DNA of 16,241 bases from JBBQER01 sp052148155 (GTDB taxonomy: Bacteria > Actinomycetota > Acidimicrobiia > IMCC26256 > PALSA-610). Both the position numbers and the translations under genes were made by a program. The stretch covers positions 1-16,241 of the forward strand of contig JBKQIY010000261.1 of assembly GCA_052148155.1 (NCBI GenBank). The letters are read 5' to 3'. Each line of letters starts with the position of its first letter. The stretch's first letter is position 1. The notes beneath the pieces were generated by a model. It did not search any database and was not told the DNA's origin. It saw nothing but the letters and a program-made list of their open reading frames with translations. Shown piece by piece: positions 13,561 to 16,241 of this stretch.

Positions 13561-15440
13561 CCGCCACGAAGGCAGCGCGCTTCGTTCCCATCAACATCCG
13601 TCGCCGAGAGGTCCGGAGCTCCCCACCCGGTTCCACCATCCTGTATTCGTGGAGGGGCTGAGGATGTCTGTCGCGGGCGATCATTTTCGGTGGTTTTGAG
13701 GAATAGTTCGATGTCGGGCCCGCGTGTGTCGAGTTCGTGTATTCGTGACAGGTCGGCCTGGTGGGCCGCGAGCCACGCTTCCGGATCGGCATTCGCGCTC
13801 GACAGAGCGTCGCGTTCTTGGATGTCGAACATGGTGTGGTAGGCGCGTTCCTTAGCGGAGAGTGGGTCGTAGTGTGCGAGGCTGCGATATGCCGGGTTGT
13901 TCAGATATGAGTCGATCGATTCGTCGACCGCGACGACGACAATGCTTCGGGCCGACGTTTCGGAGCTCGTGTGGGCACTTCCCACAGCGTTGGCTGACCG
14001 GTCAGGGAGGCGAGCGTCGACGCCGGCGTGGATCGCGATGAGGAGGATGCCTTCGGCGACCTGGCCCGAGAGGAAGTCGAGCGGCGCCTGCAAGAGAACT
14101 GGTCCGCGAAGCTCGCGGAGTGAGCGCCTAACCGCCGGTGCGATCCCGACGAGTGAAGCTTGGTCTGCTTGATCGGGAAACGTGGCGTGTATCGCCGTGA
14201 CCGCGAGCCACGCGGCGAGCACTGCGATGAGCGCAGCAGATAGTCGTGATGCGGTCCTCCCCCGGCGGATGCCGACGGGTAGGGCTCGCCATGCGGTCCA
14301 AACGATCGCGAGCCAGACGAGCGCACCGACGGTCCACATCCAACGCACGATGTAGTTGTAGGGCGTGTCGACGATGTGCGCGGCGGAGAACACCGCGGCG
14401 AACACGACCGCGAGCGCCAGGGCGTCGAGTGTGAGCGACTGACGATCATGGCGGCGTCGCGCGACCAGCCCAGCCCCGATGAGGAGGATCAACGCGATCG
14501 GGACGTGCCAGTGCGGATCGACACCGTCGGTAAATGCGTTCACGCTCTCGTGGCCTGTGAACCAGGGAGCAGGAATCGAGAGTTGCTGTCCAACGATTCG
14601 TGCGCCGGTGGACCAGCCGGTCACCGTCGCGTGTGGTCGAAGGAAGAAGTGGGTCAGTTCGCCCAGATTTCCGGGCTCATGTTCAAGTTGCTGTAGGAGC
14701 GGTGGAAGCCAACAGGCGAACGCGACCGCCAACGAGACGACCGCAACCGTCTTGAGCTGCGCGAAGCCGTCACGACGCGCGTCGACCACAACGATGACAG
14801 CCGCGACGCCAATCGCCGCGAGTACAGCCAACGTGACGCCAACATGGCTCTGCACGACAAACGAGCCGACACCAACTGCCGCCGGGAACGCCCACAGATC
14901 GCCATCGGTCGCGGCCCACGCCAAGCACACCACCGCGAACAACGGTAAGACGATCACATACGGGTTCCACGGGTCGACAAGAAATCCCGTACCGAGCGCT
15001 CGCGCGAGCAGCAGCACCACGAGCAGGCCGAGCGTCAGTCCCGCGACCCGTCCTCGTCGCCACAAAACCACGCCGACCAACCCAATCGCGGCGGCATTCA
15101 CCGCCAGCGCGCCGGCGAGAATCCCGCGTCCTTGCGAACCAAGGATCCGATACGGCACGGCGAGCACGTAGAACAGCAACGGTCCCGGGTGGTTCCACCC
15201 GTAACGCGAGTACGGGCCGACAAGAGGCGTATGCGGCGTGCCCACATCGCGCGTCCGTAACTCGATCGCCGCCCAATCCGACGACGACAACCAGCCGCTG
15301 TGCAGGACACGGACCAACAACACGAACACCGGCACTGCCACGAGACCTGCGACGACCCACACAAGGCTGCGATCCCACTTCCCACTCCAACGCCGAGTGT
15401 CGCCTTGTGTGTCGCCGCGGGCCTCCCTCAAGGCGAGCAA
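13438..15440 (-). CDS. Large GT-C-like multi-pass membrane protein (glycosyltransferase-type), probably with altered C-terminus
   Basis: The frame runs from the TTG at 15440 to a stop at about 13434. It has a first helix at about 25-46, then an extracytoplasmic loop with SSSDWAAIELRTRDVG (Asp55, Glu60, Asp65) and SRYGWNHPGPLLFYVLA, then about ten more helices and a soluble C-terminal domain. Acidic residues in the first outer loop are typical of GT-C glycosyltransferases, which transfer sugars from polyprenyl phosphates; substrate unknown. TTG is preferred because GAGGAG lies seven bases upstream and the small CxxC gene ends just before it; an ATG at 15539 would overlap that gene. The last ~70 residues, after about 13650, are Cys/Arg-rich and antisense to the recombinase fragment, so the original stop was probably lost to rearrangement. 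Confidence 0.8.
13514..13591 (-). pseudogene. Signal-peptide-like stub, cut off by a stop
   Basis: A minus-strand frame from an ATG at about 13591 reads MGTKRAAFVAVMVVVTVVAP VLPLP and then TGA. This is a complete Sec-type signal peptide (basic n-region, hydrophobic core, Pro-containing end) without a mature protein. It lies just downstream of the probable original end of the GT-C-like gene and overlaps the end of the recombinase fragment by about 20 bases. It may be the start of a secreted-protein gene truncated at the recombinase junction. The ribosome binding site is weak. Confidence 0.35.
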
Positions 15441-15444
15441 GGAT

Positions 15445-15612
15445 TCACTCCTCGGCGTCGATGTATCGGTGAACGAGCCAACCGTCTGCGCCGATGAGGA
15501 GGAACAACCGCCTTCCATCCCCTGCTTCACGCTCCACATGCACGATGGGTAGCTGCTGGGCGAGCACGAACAGCCGCTCTCCGCAGTGCTCGCACACCAC
15601 CATCTGATCCAT
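15445..15612 (-). CDS. Small CxxC-motif protein (55 residues)
   Basis: The frame reads MDQMVVCEHCGERLFVLAQQ, LPIVHVEREAGDGRRLFLLI, GADGWLVHRYIDAEE and stops at 15445. Third positions are mostly G or C. One CEHC knuckle near the start could bind half a zinc site, so a dimer or a rubredoxin-like treble is possible, and a short beta-rich body follows. A second ATG at 15603 is an alternative start. The stop sits immediately before the TTG of the GT-C-like gene, and GAGGAG within its last codons serves as that gene's ribosome binding site, which indicates coupling. It has no signal peptide or membrane helix. No family is recognised. Upstream, an AT-richer stretch (15645-15700) probably holds the promoter of this pair. 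Confidence 0.72.
   Translation of the reverse strand: MDQMVVCEHCGERLFVLAQQLPIVHVEREAGDGRRLFLLIGADGWLVHRYIDAEE
15448..15453 (-). promoter_or_regulatory. Ribosome binding site (GAGGAG) supporting a TTG start at 15440
   Basis: GAGGAG lies inside the last two codons (Glu-Glu) of the CxxC gene. The seven bases TGAATCC, containing that gene's stop, separate it from TTG. No comparable site precedes the ATGs at 15539 or 15518. Confidence 0.65.
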
Positions 15613-15644
15613 CAGACGTCAGTGTGGGCCTTCCCCGCCCCCCA

Positions 15645-15773
15645 GCGAAAGGAACAAATATCTTCGAGTCAAATGAAACCCTTCATATTGGAGATAACGG
15701 GGCCGACCGAGTCTTGATCCCGAACGAGAACGTTCGGCTGTCCCGCTGTTTGTCGTGGCGTACGGTCCGAGCC
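15645..15773. promoter_or_regulatory. AT-richer intergenic region with an inverted repeat
   Basis: The stretch is the least G+C-rich in the window at about 15645-15700 and separates the CxxC gene (-) from the ANTAR-like remnant (+). A perfect inverted repeat with seven-base arms, CCGAACG-AGAA-CGTTCGG, lies at 15720-15737. It has no T-tract and could be an operator. No clear -35/-10 pair was seen. Confidence 0.45.
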
Positions 15774-15902
15774 ATGACCACCAATGGTTCACAGAAGGAA
15801 CATGTCGACCTCATAGACCAAGCCCGGACTATCGTGCAAACTCAAGCCGGATGCACACATGGGCAAGCTCTCACGCCGCCGCGCGAGACTCCCGCCCGCT
15901 GA
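15774..15902 (+). pseudogene. ANTAR-like domain remnant
   Basis: From the ATG at 15774 the frame reads MTTNGSQKEHVDLIDQARTI VQTQAGCTHGQAL, then drifts and stops at 15902. The DLIDQARTIVQTQAGCTHGQA part matches the first helices of ANTAR RNA-binding domains (xIDQAKGIVMAQxGCSxDEAF). Another plus frame then gives RRRARLPPADETLEVVASPT and MRSERATAA up to about 15965, which would fit the rest of the domain after a frameshift. ANTAR domains bind paired-hairpin RNA antiterminators, usually at the end of response-regulator or GAF proteins; no such N-terminal domain is present. The opposite strand carries the end of the lipoprotein frame. Confidence 0.42.
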
Positions 15903-16148
15903 CGAGACACTCGAAGTGGTGGCCTCGCCGACCATGCGGTCCGAGAGAGCCACGGCCGCGTCCTTCGGCGAAGGCGCCGGCGGTGGGAGCATCCCAGACG
16001 CACGGACGGTCGTGGTCGACACCGTCGTCGACGACGAACGAGGAGACGTCACAACGGTGCCGGGAGAACCGCATCCCGCGGCGAGCAGGGCCAACGCCAC
16101 GCTGACCACCAATCCGGCCACGGAGCGACGAATCGTGATCTCGCGCAT
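15789..16148 (-). CDS. Putative lipoprotein, possibly with a read-through C-terminus
   Basis: From the ATG at 16148 the product begins MREITIRRSVAGLVVSVALA and LLAAGC, a lipoprotein signal peptide with lipobox LAAGC and the modified Cys at residue 26. A Ser/Thr-rich linker and PPPAPSPKDAAVALSDRMVG follow. In-frame ATGs at 16163 and 16208 are alternatives; none has a good ribosome binding site, and 16148 gives the cleanest signal peptide. The mature part is short and low in complexity, as in surface-exposed wall-spanning lipoproteins. The last ~50 codons lie opposite the ANTAR-like remnant, so the original gene may have ended, or changed frame, near 15960. No family is recognised. Bases 16209-16241 hold nothing notable. 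Confidence 0.65.
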   Translation of the reverse strand: MREITIRRSVAGLVVSVALALLAAGCGSPGTVVTSPRSSSTTVSTTTVRASGMLPPPAPSPKDAAVALSDRMVGEATTSSVSSAGGSLARRRESLPMCASGLSLHDSPGLVYEVDMFLL

Positions 16149-16241
16149 GCACATGCAGCTCATTTGACGCTGACAAATGCCCGGTGGTTCCACCAGCCTC
16201 ATTCTCAATCTCGGCGCCCTTCAAGCATGCCCGAGGTCGCT

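Noticed and set aside
15720..15737. LexA/SOS box
   Set aside because: The actinobacterial box needs four bases between GAAC and GTTC; here there are six. It is kept only as an unnamed inverted repeat.

Overview
The window is high-GC DNA with strongly G/C-biased third codon positions, many GTG starts (one probable TTG) and short 4-nt gene overlaps. Its families are a wax ester synthase/DGAT-type acyltransferase, an RDD membrane protein, a large GT-C-like membrane protein, a secreted Ig-like/FN3 protein and large serine recombinases. Together these point to an actinobacterium (Actinomycetota), perhaps an Acidimicrobiia- or Thermoleophilia-like lineage. The phylum is well supported; anything finer is a guess.

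Left part (1-4820). The 3' part of a transglutaminase-like gene (+) is followed by about 600 bp of decayed minus-strand coding sequence with a phosphoribosyltransferase-like piece. Next is an intact acyltransferase (-), divergent from a two-gene unit (+): a protein of eight nine-residue repeats, then an RDD membrane protein starting through an ATGA overlap. An IS110 transposase C-terminal remnant follows, then a membrane protein (-).

Middle (4821-9960). There is a 40-residue one-helix membrane protein (-), an unrecognised stretch with a 12-bp tandem repeat, and an intact seven-helix membrane protein (-) with a GTG start set by a strong ribosome binding site. Remnants of a MarC-like transporter and an arylsulfatase C-terminus follow (both -), then a 57-codon membrane protein gene (+). 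The segment ends in a tightly coupled operon (+): six-helix membrane protein, a small frameshifted membrane gene, and a K+ channel with a TVGFGD filter. Both junctions of this operon are GTGA overlaps.

Right part (9961-16241). A serine recombinase C-terminal remnant abuts the tail of a SnoaL-like gene, then an intact RibD/DHFR-like reductase (+). A frameshifted secreted-protein tail and an intact Ig-like/FN3 secreted protein follow (both -). A second, different recombinase C-terminal fragment (+) converges on a large GT-C-like protein (-). Just upstream of the latter is a previously hidden 55-codon gene with a CxxC motif. The window ends with an ANTAR-like remnant (+) overlapping a lipoprotein gene (-).

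The main message is that intact genes alternate with at least eight gene fragments that are truncated, frameshifted or interrupted by stops. Long genes beside them (469 to 669 codons) are open throughout, so general base-calling error is an unlikely cause. The region looks like an accessory zone worked over by recombinases and an IS element. No complete defence system, CRISPR array, tRNA or rRNA was found.
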